Positions 53,526-64,000 of a stretch of 64,000 bases of DNA are shown one piece after another; position 1 is the first letter of the stretch; each line of letters opens with the position of its first letter. This DNA comes from Halobaculum gomorrense (lineage in GTDB: Archaea; Halobacteriota; Halobacteria; Halobacteriales; Haloferacaceae): contig NZ_FQWV01000007.1 of assembly GCF_900129775.1 (NCBI RefSeq), forward strand, positions 62,001 to 126,000. Direction: 5' to 3'. The position numbers and the translations under genes were made by a program. The notes beneath the pieces were generated by a model. It was not told the DNA's origin. It saw only the letters and a list, made by a program, of their open reading frames with translations, and made no database searches.

Positions 53526-54854
53526 GTGATCAGCGGAGTCGGGCGACGGGAGTTTCTCACGGCGGCACTCACGGGGGTTGGACTCGCATCCGGTGAGACC
53601 CGGTCGGCCGGCGGTGAGCGATCCCAGACGAGTGCTGGCCGAAACACGGAACTGACCGCCCACAGGAACTGGCCGATGTTTCAGCAGAACCCATCGAACA
53701 CCGGGACGGCCATGGCCCCTTCGCCGCCCGAGGACGACGATATCAGGTTCGAATTCGACGCGGGTGGCGAGGTGATCTCTTCCCCGGCCATTTCGGGCGA
53801 TCGCCTGTACGTCGGATCCACCACTGGAACGGTTCACGCGGTCGACGTTCGGACGGGTGCGGAACGCTGGTCGTTTACGACTAACGGGACGGTTCATTCG
53901 TCGCCGGCGGTCGTGAACAACCGCGTGTACGTCGGATCGGCGGACGGAACGTTGTACGCCCTCACCCCGGCGTCCGGCGACCTCGTCTGGCGGTTCGAGA
54001 CGGAGGGTGAGGTGGGGTCGCCGGTCGTCGCGGACGACCGCGTGTTCGTGACCGACCGCGCCGGTACACTCTACGCCGTCAGCAGTCGCGACGGGAGCGA
54101 ACTGTGGAGCGCGGATGTGGGACCGGTATACCGCTCTGCACCCGCCGTCGAGGGAGCGACAGTCTGCATCGGGTCGAGAAACGGAACGCTGTCAGGGTTC
54201 GACGTCGCCGACGGGGCCCGGCAGTGGACCTACGAGGCGGGCCCGATCACGTCTCCGCCGACGGTGGTCAATGGCTTCGTGTACGTCGGCGATCGCGAGG
54301 GAGTGGTTCACGCAGTCGACCAGTCGACCGGCGAGGCGGCGTGGACCGTGAACACGGGCGCGAGGATCAACAAGTGTGCACCAGCGGTCGTCGGTGAGTA
54401 CGTGTACGTGGGCAACGACGATGCCACGCTCTCGGCGATCCGAATCACGGACGGTGAGGAGGCGTGGACCGTCGACGCCGACCGGTGGATCTCGTCTCCG
54501 CCTGCGGTGGCCGACGGCCGGCTGTTCGTCTGCGACGGCACCGGGAGACTCCTCGGCGTCGACGCGCAAGACGGCACGGTCGGATGGACCCGGTTGCTCC
54601 CAGGATACGTGACTTCGTCCCCGGCGCTCGCTGACAGCGCCGTGGTCGTCGGAACCGGGAGCGGGCAGGTGTTCGCTGTCGGGTCGCGTGAGGATTCGGC
54701 GAACGGGACCGAAGCCGCCACGGCTGGTGGGTCCGACTCCGACGGCATACTGTCGTTCGTTCTCGCTCACCCGGTTCCGTTCACGATCGCCGGCTGTGTC
54801 GCCAGCGTCGTCGGGTTGCTACACCAACTGTTCGCCTCGGGAGGAGACGGGTGA
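53526..54854 (+). CDS. Tat-exported PQQ-type beta-propeller repeat protein
   Basis: A 442-residue protein with a GTG start (VISGVGRREFLTAALTGVGLA). GRREFLTAALTG is a Tat signal (RR). Eight or so beta-propeller repeats follow, each with a pattern such as VYVGSxDGTLYALxxxSGDLVWRF (seen as VYVGSADGTLYALTPASGD). The C-terminus is a TM anchor (PVPFTIAGCVASVVGLLHQL). No quinoprotein catalytic Asp/Glu set can be assigned, so a structural or binding role is as likely as a dehydrogenase. It lies near the Tat genes but not in an operon with them. Confidence 0.88.
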   Translation: MISGVGRREFLTAALTGVGLASGETRSAGGERSQTSAGRNTELTAHRNWPMFQQNPSNTGTAMAPSPPEDDDIRFEFDAGGEVISSPAISGDRLYVGSTTGTVHAVDVRTGAERWSFTTNGTVHSSPAVVNNRVYVGSADGTLYALTPASGDLVWRFETEGEVGSPVVADDRVFVTDRAGTLYAVSSRDGSELWSADVGPVYRSAPAVEGATVCIGSRNGTLSGFDVADGARQWTYEAGPITSPPTVVNGFVYVGDREGVVHAVDQSTGEAAWTVNTGARINKCAPAVVGEYVYVGNDDATLSAIRITDGEEAWTVDADRWISSPPAVADGRLFVCDGTGRLLGVDAQDGTVGWTRLLPGYVTSSPALADSAVVVGTGSGQVFAVGSREDSANGTEAATAGGSDSDGILSFVLAHPVPFTIAGCVASVVGLLHQLFASGGDG

Positions 54855-54927
54855 CGAGACGACTTCGATCCCTTCGCCGACCGGCGGTTCGTGAAGACAC
54901 CAGCTTCGAGTGTCGGACCCGTCGGAG

Positions 54928-55734
54928 TTACTCGACGCGCTCGGCGAACCCGAAGCGCGGCTTCACGTCGTCGACGACGACCTCGACGGTTTCGCCAGCC
55001 TCCGTGCCGGGGACGAACAGGGTGTAGCCGTCGACGCGCGCGACGCCGTCTCCCTCCTCGCCGACGTCCGTCACGTCGACCGTGAGGCGGTCGCCAGCCG
55101 ACACCGGCGCGTCGGTGCGCCCGCGAGCGAGGAGGTAGCGCTCGGAGGAGCGCTTGCGACTCGCCTCCGGCGTGTACGCCCGGACGTACTGGAACTGGGC
55201 TTCGACGTCGTCGCGGAAGTCCGCGAGATCGGGACCGTCGAACACCTTCACGACGAAGTCGCCGCCGGGCTTGAGCAGTTCCAGCGCGGTGTCGAACGCC
55301 TGCCGGCAGAGGTGGATCGAGCGGGCGTGGTCCAACTGGTACTCGCCGGTCATGTTCGGAGCCATGTCGGAGACGACCACGTCGACGGGGCGGTCGGGCG
55401 TCCCCTCGGACTCGTCGGGATCCGGGTCGACGCCGAGCGCCTTCCGGAGGTAATAGCGCGTGCGCTCGTCGGTCATGTCGCCGCGAACCGTCTCGACGTG
55501 CGGGTGCTCCAACTCGTCGATGCGCTGGAGGTCGACGCCGACGACGGTGCCCGCTTCGGTCACCTCCTCGGCGGCGACTTGGAGCCACCCGCCGGGGGCG
55601 GCGCCGAGGTCGACAACGGTGTCGCCGCGGTCGAACAGGTCGACCTCCTCGTCGATCTGCCGGAGCTTGTAGGCCGAGCGGGCGCGATAGCCCTCCTGTT
55701 TCGCCCGGTTGTAGTAGTCGTCCTTGCGAGCCAT
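54928..55734 (-). CDS. rlmE: 23S rRNA 2'-O-methyltransferase RlmE (FtsJ/RrmJ) with TRAM domain
   Basis: A 268-residue SAM enzyme. The FtsJ core (about 1-195) shows YRARSAYKLRQIDEEVDLFD, VVDLGAAPGGWLQVAAEEV, the catalytic D in VVVSDMAPNMTGEYQLDHA and K in DFVVKVFDGPD. A C-terminal TRAM RNA-binding domain (about 205-268) has GDRLTVDVTDVGEEGDGVAR and GETVEVVVDDVKPRFGFA. It methylates 23S rRNA (U2552 equivalent) in bacteria; the same target is likely. It is convergent with the propeller gene. Confidence 0.95.
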   Translation of the reverse strand: MARKDDYYNRAKQEGYRARSAYKLRQIDEEVDLFDRGDTVVDLGAAPGGWLQVAAEEVTEAGTVVGVDLQRIDELEHPHVETVRGDMTDERTRYYLRKALGVDPDPDESEGTPDRPVDVVVSDMAPNMTGEYQLDHARSIHLCRQAFDTALELLKPGGDFVVKVFDGPDLADFRDDVEAQFQYVRAYTPEASRKRSSERYLLARGRTDAPVSAGDRLTVDVTDVGEEGDGVARVDGYTLFVPGTEAGETVEVVVDDVKPRFGFAERVE

Positions 55735-55832
55735 GGTCAGTTGCCCGGAGCTACCCGGCAGAAACGGATAAAACGCGCGTTCGCCGCGGGCACCCCGATA
55801 TCGACCCGCCCGGTTCCCCCGATCGACGCCCG

Positions 55833-57056
55833 CTACTGCGTCGGCGCGTCGGGGCTCCCGCCGGCCGCGCCGCCGTCCCCGTCGCCCGCGTCGAGGTCGA
55901 CCCGCTCGTGGATGGGCCCCTCGCGAGTCTTCAGGTGGCGCGGCTCCCGGTCGTTGGCGACCGCGAGCACCTCGGCGACGATGCTGTGTGCGATCTGGTA
56001 CGGCGACCCGCCGCCGAGGTCCAGTCCCACGGGCGTGTACAGCGGGTCCAACTCCGCCTCGGTGAACCGCCGCCCCTCGTCGGCGAACGCCTCCAGCATC
56101 TCCTCGAAGCGCTCGCGCGGCCCCATCAGCCCGACGTAGGCGACGCCGGCGTCCAGCAGCGTCTCCACGACGATGCGGTCGTCGACGAAGTTGTGGGTCA
56201 TCACCACCGCGTGAGTGCGGTCGTCGAGGCGGAGTCCGTCGGCTTCCTCGAGCCGTCCCGGGGAAGTCGTCACCGTCCGGTCGGCCTCGGGGAACCGCTC
56301 GGCCGGATCGACCGCGCCGCGGAAGCCGACCACCGTCACCCGGAAGTCGTTGCGCGCGGCGAGTTCGGTCACCGGGCCCACGTCGTGGCCCGTCCCGAAG
56401 ACGACCAGGTCCGTCGGCGCCGCGATGCCGTCGACGAACACCTCGACGGTCGTCTCCCCGTCGTCGAACACGAGCGTGTCGCCGCGGCCGCGCCCCGCGA
56501 GGTCGCCCGCCGCGCCGGTCAACCCCGCGGGCCAGTCGGTCGCGGGGTCGCCCGCGGGCGTCCGGAGGGTCCCGTCGTCCGGTCGGTAGTACGCCCGGTC
56601 GCCGCGCGCCAGCGGACCGTCGCCGCCGTCGAGGACGGTCGCCACCGCCACGTCGTGACCCTCGGCGAACGCGTCGACGGCGGGGCGGTACGTCTCCGTC
56701 AGCGGTTCCAGCAGCACGTCGATGACGCCGTTGCAGCCCACGCCGAGGCCCCAGATGTCCTCGTCGTCGTCCATGAGGTCGTAGGTGACGACCTCAGGGG
56801 TGCCGGTCTCGCGGATGCGCTCGGCGACGCTCGCGAGGTCCTCCTCCAGACAGCCCGCGGTGATCGCGCCGACGCCCTCGCCGTCGGGCGACAGCAGCAT
56901 CTTCGCCCCGGGTCGGCGGTAGGCGTTCCCCTCGACGCCGACGACCGTCGCGAGGACGTCCGGCGGGTCCGTCGCGCCCGCGGCGCGGTCGTCGAGGCTG
57001 TCTCTGATCGACTGTACGACTTCCGTCTCCGGTACGCTCCAGGTGCTTCCTGTCAT
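55833..57056 (-). CDS. XdhC/CoxI family molybdenum-enzyme maturation protein
   Basis: A 407-residue protein. XdhC_CoxI N-terminal domain: ATVVGVEGNAYRRPGAKMLL, GVGAITAGCLEEDLASVAER (conserved GCLE). The C-terminal Rossmann XdhC_C domain (about 240-380) starts VVFGTGHDVGPVTELAARND and has VMTHNFVDDRIVVETLLDAG, YVGLMGPRERFEEML. XdhC proteins bind molybdopterin cofactor and hand it to XdhC-dependent enzymes. Start at 57056, overlapping the previous gene by four bases. Last gene of the run. Confidence 0.9.
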   Translation of the reverse strand: MTGSTWSVPETEVVQSIRDSLDDRAAGATDPPDVLATVVGVEGNAYRRPGAKMLLSPDGEGVGAITAGCLEEDLASVAERIRETGTPEVVTYDLMDDDEDIWGLGVGCNGVIDVLLEPLTETYRPAVDAFAEGHDVAVATVLDGGDGPLARGDRAYYRPDDGTLRTPAGDPATDWPAGLTGAAGDLAGRGRGDTLVFDDGETTVEVFVDGIAAPTDLVVFGTGHDVGPVTELAARNDFRVTVVGFRGAVDPAERFPEADRTVTTSPGRLEEADGLRLDDRTHAVVMTHNFVDDRIVVETLLDAGVAYVGLMGPRERFEEMLEAFADEGRRFTEAELDPLYTPVGLDLGGGSPYQIAHSIVAEVLAVANDREPRHLKTREGPIHERVDLDAGDGDGGAAGGSPDAPTQ

Positions 57057-57985
57057 GGTTCGGGTGTCTCGTCGCTGTCGGGGACGTCGGCGCAGTCGCC
57101 GTGGTCGTCGGATCGCGTCGGGGTCGGTTCGGGGTCGAGGCCGAGGGCCGCGCCGGCGCCTTCGTCGCCGGCGGCGGCGACGACCCCCTTCCGCAGGCCG
57201 GCGTCGTGGAGGTCGGTCCCGCAGGCGCCGGCGCGGACGGCCGCCCGGACGCTCGCCGGGTCGTCGACGGCCGCGCCCGCGACGACGGCCGCGCCGGCCG
57301 CGAACAGCGGGTCGGGCACGACGGACGCCGTCGCCCCGACGACGACCACCGTCGCCTCGGGCGGCGCGGCCGCGAGGGCGTCGCCGAGCCCGCCGTACAC
57401 CAGCGTCGACCCGGTGACGAACACGACCGCCGCGCCGTCCATCGCCGTCGCCACCTCCTCGGGCGGATACGCCGACACCGTGACGCCCGGCGGCGTCTCG
57501 ACGCCCGCGGCGTCGACGGGGTCGCGCTCGACGACGCGCACCTCGACGTCCGCGAACTTCCGGAACGCCGGCCGGAACAGCCCCACCGTCGCGATGGCGT
57601 CGACCGCCGCCGGGAGCCGCTCCATCGGGTCGCCGTCGCGCCAGTCGACGAACGGCGCCGACAGCGCGTTCAGCGTCGCCACGCCGACCGCGCGGGCGAC
57701 GGTCGGGTCGCCGTCTGCGGGGGCCGTCCCCGTCGCCCACGACGCCAGCGTCTCGACGTCGGCGCCGTCGGCGTCGGGCGCGGCGCCGCGCGGGCGGTGC
57801 GCCAGCCCCGCGCGACGCGCGACGTCCCCGGTCGGCCCGTCGCCCCCGTCGCCGTCGGGGCCGTCGTCGCTGAGTTCGACGAAGACGGCCGCCTCCCCGA
57901 CGGTGACCCGGTCGACTGCGACGCCGTCGACGGCACCGCGCCGACGGAGGGCGTCGACCACCGCCCGCACGAGCGCGTCGCTCAC
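57053..57985 (-). CDS. DUF364 putative heavy-metal-chelation protein
   Basis: A 310-residue protein with a GTG start. The N-terminal part (about 1-150) has a DUF4213-like pattern (ALVRAVVDALRRRGAVDGVA, AVGVATLNALSAPFVDWRDG). The C-terminal DUF364 domain (about 185-270) reads VVFVTGSTLVYGGLGDALAA, VVVVGATASVVPDPLFAAGA, then VRAGACGTDLHDAGLRKGVV. The family name rests on structure prediction and weak metal-binding evidence. It overlaps both neighbours and lies inside the CO dehydrogenase maturation operon, a setting that suggests a role in the enzyme's Cu or Mo site. Confidence 0.75.
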   Translation of the reverse strand: MSDALVRAVVDALRRRGAVDGVAVDRVTVGEAAVFVELSDDGPDGDGGDGPTGDVARRAGLAHRPRGAAPDADGADVETLASWATGTAPADGDPTVARAVGVATLNALSAPFVDWRDGDPMERLPAAVDAIATVGLFRPAFRKFADVEVRVVERDPVDAAGVETPPGVTVSAYPPEEVATAMDGAAVVFVTGSTLVYGGLGDALAAAPPEATVVVVGATASVVPDPLFAAGAAVVAGAAVDDPASVRAAVRAGACGTDLHDAGLRKGVVAAAGDEGAGAALGLDPEPTPTRSDDHGDCADVPDSDETPEP

Positions 57986-59382
57986 GCCCGATCACCCCCG
58001 TCGCTCGCCCGCCGGCGCGGGTCGTGTCGATAGCCCACCGGTCCGCTCAGTCCGCGGCGTTCGATCTGGCGGGCGGCGGCCGCCAGGTCCTCGGGGCCCG
58101 CGAAGCCGAACAGCGCGTCGACGTACGGTTCACACGCCGCCATCCCGCGCGAACGCGGTTCGAACGACGGCGACACCGCGAGGGGGTTGAGCCAGACGAC
58201 GGCGGCCGCGCGCTCGGCGAGCCAGGTGATGCCGCGGTCGAGCAGGTCGGGGTCGCCCACGTCGAGGCCGTCGCTGACGACCACGACGACGGTTCGGCGG
58301 TCGACTGCGTCGGGGTGCTCGCGCCTGAGGGTCTCCAGCGCGGCGCCGATCTCCGTCCCGCCGCCCCATCGGATCTCCGCCTCTCGGAGCGCGGCGGCGG
58401 GGTCGCCGCCGGCGCGGGCGAACGCCGCGGTCGCGTCGGCCAACTCGGTGTCGAACAGGAACACCCGGGCGTCCCGCGCGGCCGCCGAGACCGCGTCGGC
58501 GACCGACAGGAGGGCGTTCCGGTCGGTCGTGTCCAGCACCGACCCGCTCACGTCGACCAGCAGGCAACAGCGCAACTCCGTCTCCGTCGCGGTCGTCGCC
58601 GGCAGGTCCACCGGCGCCCCGCCGGTGGCGAGACTCGACCGGAGCGCCCGCCGGGCGTCGACCTGTGCGCCGGTCGGCGACGGCCGCCGCCGCCGTCCGG
58701 ATCGGGCGGCGAGCGCGTCGACGAACCGCTCGACTGCGGCCCGCCCGTCGCGCGTCGTCGCCGGTCGCCCCTCGACGGCCTCCCCGCCGGAGACGGCGCT
58801 GGCGCGACGCCGGTCGTGCTCGCCGTCGTCGGTGGCGCGCTCGCCCGTCGCCCGGCGGCGGCCGGTCGGGATGCGCACCTCCGCCGGCGGGCCGTCGTCG
58901 TCCCCGGAGAGGTCCGGCGCCTCCGCGCCCTCGAGCGTGTCCGCGTCGGCTCCGTCGCTGGGTTCGACGGCGTCTGGCGGGTCGTCCTCGTCGTCGCCGT
59001 CGGCGGCGTCCGCCTCCGGTCCGTCGTGGTCGGTGGCGACCGCGGACAGCCCGGAGCGCAGGCGGTGCCAGAAGGTGGGGAACGCCTCGTCGAAGGCGTC
59101 GCCGTCGTCGACCGCGGACAGCAGCGACGCGCGCAGGGCGGCCGCCGCGCGGTCGCGGTCGGAGAGGCCGACAACCGACAGCGCGCGGGCGGCCGCGAGC
59201 GTCCCGCTTGGGGGCACGTCGACGCCATCGCGGCGGAGCACGGCCGCGAGCCTGACCAGTTCGATCAGGACGTGCCGCCGCGCGGCCCGAAAGTCCGGGA
59301 CGCCGTCGCCGCCGATCGCCGCGGGCGCGCCCGTCTCGGCGGGGGGCTCCTCCGCCGCGGGCACGTCGGTCCGGTCGGTCAT
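57982..59382 (-). CDS. coxE: VWA-domain protein, CoxE type
   Basis: A 466-residue protein. The N-terminal helical CoxE domain (about 25-115: RHVLIELVRLAAVLRRDGVD) precedes a long acidic/polar linker (about 120-225). The von Willebrand A domain (about 265-450) has the MIDAS motif DVSGS (near residue 275: CCLLVDVSGSVLD), TEIGAALETLRREH and VVVVVSDGLDVGDPD. CoxE is needed with CoxD to activate CO dehydrogenase in Oligotropha. It starts one base from the coxD stop and overlaps the DUF364 gene. Confidence 0.9.
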   Translation of the reverse strand: MTDRTDVPAAEEPPAETGAPAAIGGDGVPDFRAARRHVLIELVRLAAVLRRDGVDVPPSGTLAAARALSVVGLSDRDRAAAALRASLLSAVDDGDAFDEAFPTFWHRLRSGLSAVATDHDGPEADAADGDDEDDPPDAVEPSDGADADTLEGAEAPDLSGDDDGPPAEVRIPTGRRRATGERATDDGEHDRRRASAVSGGEAVEGRPATTRDGRAAVERFVDALAARSGRRRRPSPTGAQVDARRALRSSLATGGAPVDLPATTATETELRCCLLVDVSGSVLDTTDRNALLSVADAVSAAARDARVFLFDTELADATAAFARAGGDPAAALREAEIRWGGGTEIGAALETLRREHPDAVDRRTVVVVVSDGLDVGDPDLLDRGITWLAERAAAVVWLNPLAVSPSFEPRSRGMAACEPYVDALFGFAGPEDLAAAARQIERRGLSGPVGYRHDPRRRASDGGDRA

Positions 59383-59383
59383 C

Positions 59384-60415
59384 TCACTCCGCCGGTCGCT
59401 CGGCGGCGACCTGGTCGGGGTCCGCGTCGGCCGCGGCCGCCCGCAGCGCCTCCAGCAGGTCGGTGTCGACGTGGTCGACGTCCTCGACCTCCTTGAGCAG
59501 GCAGCCGATGGTGCGTTCGATCTCCTCGGGGGTCAGCGGGTCGTGTTCCTCCCCGTCGTCCTCGTCGTGGCGGAGGTGCGCGACCGCCCGCGCCCAGTCG
59601 AGCGTCTCGGCGACGCCAGGGCGCTTCAGGAACGCCTCCTCGCGGAGGCGGGCGACGACGGCGCACACCTCCGCGGCGACGGCGGCGTCCAACTCCGGCA
59701 CCTTCCGGCGGACGATCTCGTACTCCGTCCGGAACGACGGCGGCCGGACGTTGAGGTACAGACAGCGCCGCTTGAGCGCGTCGCTCAGCCCGCGCGTCCG
59801 GTTCGAGGTGAGGACAACGACCGGCGTCCGGTCGGCCGAGACGGTGCCCAGTTCGGGGATCGACACCTGGAAGTCCGACAGCAGTTCGAGCAGGAACGCC
59901 TCGAACTCCTCGTCGGCGCGGTCGATCTCGTCGATGAGCAACACCGGCGGCGTCTCGCCGTCGGTCCGCAGCGCCCGCAGCAGCGGCCGCTCCAGCAGGT
60001 ACTCCTCCGCGAACACCGACCCCTCCCGGTCCGTCGCGGACTCGCCCGCCGCCCCGTTCTCGGCCGGGGATGGCGTGTCGCCGGGCGGTGTGCTTGCCCC
60101 GACGCTGCCCTCGTCGGCCTGCACCGCGAGCAACTGCTTCGTGTAGTTCCACTCGTAGAGGGCGTTCTCGGCGGTGAGCCCCTCGTAACACTGCAGGCGG
60201 ATGAGGTCGGCGTCGAACGCCGTCGCCAACACCTTCGCGAGTTCGGTCTTGCCGCTGCCGGGCGGCCCCTCGATCAGCAGCGGACGCTCGAGCCGCAGGG
60301 CGAGGTGGACCGTCGTGACCGTGCGGTCGTCGGCGACGTAGTCGGCCGCCTCGAACCGCTCGGCGAGGTCGGCATCGGTGACCCGGGCGAACGGGTCGTC
60401 CGCGTCCCGGGTCAT
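59384..60415 (-). CDS. coxD: MoxR-family AAA+ ATPase, CoxD type
   Basis: A 343-residue ATPase. Walker A is GPPGSGKTELAK (50-57), Walker B is PVLLIDEIDRADEEFEAFLL and sensor 1 is VVLTSNRTRGLSDALKRRC. A disordered insert (about 105-135: GASTPPGDTPSPAENG...) interrupts the core. CoxD is a chaperone-like ATPase needed for sulfur insertion at the Mo-Cu centre of CO dehydrogenase. It overlaps the preceding gene by four bases. Confidence 0.92.
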   Translation of the reverse strand: MTRDADDPFARVTDADLAERFEAADYVADDRTVTTVHLALRLERPLLIEGPPGSGKTELAKVLATAFDADLIRLQCYEGLTAENALYEWNYTKQLLAVQADEGSVGASTPPGDTPSPAENGAAGESATDREGSVFAEEYLLERPLLRALRTDGETPPVLLIDEIDRADEEFEAFLLELLSDFQVSIPELGTVSADRTPVVVLTSNRTRGLSDALKRRCLYLNVRPPSFRTEYEIVRRKVPELDAAVAAEVCAVVARLREEAFLKRPGVAETLDWARAVAHLRHDEDDGEEHDPLTPEEIERTIGCLLKEVEDVDHVDTDLLEALRAAAADADPDQVAAERPAE

Positions 60416-61569
60416 CTCGTGGCCGCGCCCTCCGCGTCGAGGTACGACGACGGTTCCGCCGCGAACGACTCCGCACAGCCGCCGCAGCAGAAGTGGTACG
60501 TCTCGCCGTCGTGCTCGACGCTGTGGGCCGTCTCGGTCGGGTTGACGGTCATCCCGCAGACCGGGTCGATCGCCTCCTCGGGGGCCTCGTCGGGGCCCTC
60601 CGCGGCGGCGTCCTCGGGGGCGGCCGCGTCGACCGCGGTCCCCCCGGCGTCGTCGGTCGAGTCGCCGGACGCGGACGGGTCGGCCGCCTCGTCCGCGCGC
60701 TCGCCGCCCGCGACGCGGGGCGCGTCGCCCCGGCCGCGGCGCTGGTCGACGACCTCCGCGAGGACGCTGACGGCGATCTCGGCGGGCGTGTACGCCTCGA
60801 CGTCGACGCCGGCGGGGTTCGTCACCGCCGCGGCGACGGCGTCGGGGTCGCGCTCGGCCAGTGCCGCGGCGGTGTCGACCACCTCCTCGGCGCGCGTGGC
60901 GCTGGCGATCAGGCCGACGTACGTCGCGTCCGCGAGCACGCCCGCGGCGACGCCGCTGGCGTCGAACGACCCCATCGTCGCGACGACGACCAGCGGGTCG
61001 TGGCCGAGCGCGCTCGCGACGGTCGCCGGGTCGGTCTCGGTCAGGAGTTCGACGCCGTCGGGGAGGGCCGCCGCTTCCCCCGTGGGGTCGACGACGACCA
61101 CGTCGACGGCGAGTTCGCCCGCCAACCGCGCGAGGGCGTGCGCCACCGGCGACCCGCCGACGATCACCAGTTCGGGTCGGGGGTTCACCGGCTCGATGAA
61201 CAGTTCCAGCACGCCCTCGCTGTGGCACGTCATCGGGAACGCCTCCAGTCCCGGCCGGTCGACCGTGTCCGGCTCGGGCGCGATGCCGATCAGCCGCGGC
61301 CGCCCGTCGTCGATGGCCTCGCGGGCCTGCGTCGTGGCGATGGTCTGGGCGCAGGCGGCGCCGCCGATCCACCCGTGGAGGTCGCCCTCGCGGGTGACGA
61401 CGCCGCGGTCGCCGACGTTGGCCGACACCGGCGGCTCGCGCCGGACGACCGTCACGCGGGCGTACGGCTCGCCGGCGGCGGCCAGGTCGCGCTCCACGGC
61501 GGTCACGTCGCCGTCGGCGTCGGCGGGGCGGGCGGTCACGGTCGGTTCCTCGTCGGTGTCGCGTGTCAT
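60412..61569 (-). CDS. XdhC/CoxF-type protein fused to a C-terminal YHS metal-binding domain
   Basis: A 385-residue protein. The N-terminal part (about 25-115) is CoxF-like, with GGAACAQTIATTQAREAIDD in place of the usual GGGCLE and a MTCHSEGVLELFIEPVNPRP segment with a cysteine. The Rossmann XdhC_C domain (about 120-250: ELVIVGGSPVAHALARLAGE) follows, then a low-complexity acidic linker. A C-terminal YHS domain (about 334-380) has DPVCGMTVN, the Cys cluster FCCGGC and FAAEPSSYL. YHS domains bind copper or other soft metals. CoxF is needed in Oligotropha for insertion of copper into CODH. The fusion is unusual to me. Confidence 0.88.
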   Translation of the reverse strand: MTRDTDEEPTVTARPADADGDVTAVERDLAAAGEPYARVTVVRREPPVSANVGDRGVVTREGDLHGWIGGAACAQTIATTQAREAIDDGRPRLIGIAPEPDTVDRPGLEAFPMTCHSEGVLELFIEPVNPRPELVIVGGSPVAHALARLAGELAVDVVVVDPTGEAAALPDGVELLTETDPATVASALGHDPLVVVATMGSFDASGVAAGVLADATYVGLIASATRAEEVVDTAAALAERDPDAVAAAVTNPAGVDVEAYTPAEIAVSVLAEVVDQRRGRGDAPRVAGGERADEAADPSASGDSTDDAGGTAVDAAAPEDAAAEGPDEAPEEAIDPVCGMTVNPTETAHSVEHDGETYHFCCGGCAESFAAEPSSYLDAEGAATR

Positions 61570-61739
61570 GGGTTCGTTCCTGGGACGGATCGCATCGGAT
61601 CGAGTCGGGTGTCCTCGCGCGCGCGTACGCCTACGAGGACGGGTATCGGTTCGGGTCGGTCCCGGGCGGACGAAGCCGGCGAACGGTCGCGATCCCGCCC
61701 GAGCGGGCGGTCGCGGCCGTCGCGGGTGTCGCGGTCGGA
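61570..61739 (-). other. 170-bp non-coding gap between coxL and the XdhC-YHS gene
   Basis: The only sizeable gap inside the operon. It has the short palindrome-like CGATCCCGCCCGAGCGGGCGGTCG (61690-61713; CCGCCCG/CGGGCGG arms), which could be an internal terminator, attenuator or processing hairpin. No gene. Confidence 0.45.

Positions 61740-64000
<2,261 letters not shown>

Overview
The window comes from a haloarchaeon (class Halobacteria). GC content is very high. The encoded proteins are strongly acidic. Information-processing genes are archaeal: PriL, an RfcC-type clamp loader, Orc1/Cdc6, Hjc, eIF1A, Rio1, a KH-domain Pno1 homologue and a thermosome. Many genes have an archaeal TATA box about 25-30 bases before the start codon, which implies leaderless mRNAs. 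The exact genus cannot be fixed from this sequence alone. About 60 protein genes and one tRNA are supported. No rRNA, CRISPR array or intact transposase is present.

Layout: 1-7000 holds a PAS sensor fragment, a SpoIIM-like membrane protein, a rubrerythrin-like protein, UvrB and a MATE exporter. 7151-13345 holds lipoyl synthase, then pyruvate dehydrogenase E1-alpha, E1-beta and E2 (no E3 follows), then a threonine dehydratase with a shortened ACT domain. 13346-17385 holds a 437-bp convergent spacer with one ORB-like site, a RuvC-like coiled-coil protein, a receiver protein and RNase Z. 17602-30206 is mixed housekeeping: a DUF4382 lipoprotein, a DoxX pair, the RfcC-like protein overlapping a phosphatidylserine-decarboxylase-type enzyme, Hjc, a SWIM protein, PriL, an M29 peptidase, Gnd, a ferredoxin and tRNA-Arg. 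An IS200/IS605-like hairpin follows gnd, and duplicated tRNA 3' ends follow the tRNA.

30280-47770 holds an alcohol dehydrogenase, a berberine-bridge-type oxidase, the thermosome, the eIF1A-Rio1-KH cluster, TyrS, Orc1/Cdc6 divergent from a HalX regulator, a MutS5-like ATPase, LarE, and an ArsR / small membrane protein / ArsN2-type acetyltransferase cassette. 48028-55734 holds the divergent Tat translocase genes tatC and double tatC, a CopG plus queuosine-precursor-transporter pair, a Tat-exported beta-propeller protein and RlmE.

The right end (55833-64000) is a tightly packed minus-strand operon for aerobic carbon monoxide oxidation: CoxL with the form I active-site loop AYRCSFR (cut by the window edge), an XdhC/CoxF-type protein fused to a YHS metal-binding domain, a CoxD-type MoxR ATPase, a CoxE-type VWA protein, a DUF364 protein and a second XdhC-family protein. 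CO dehydrogenase has a Mo-S-Cu centre. The YHS fusion and the DUF364 gene are therefore the most interesting candidates here for a haloarchaeal variant of the cofactor-maturation machinery.
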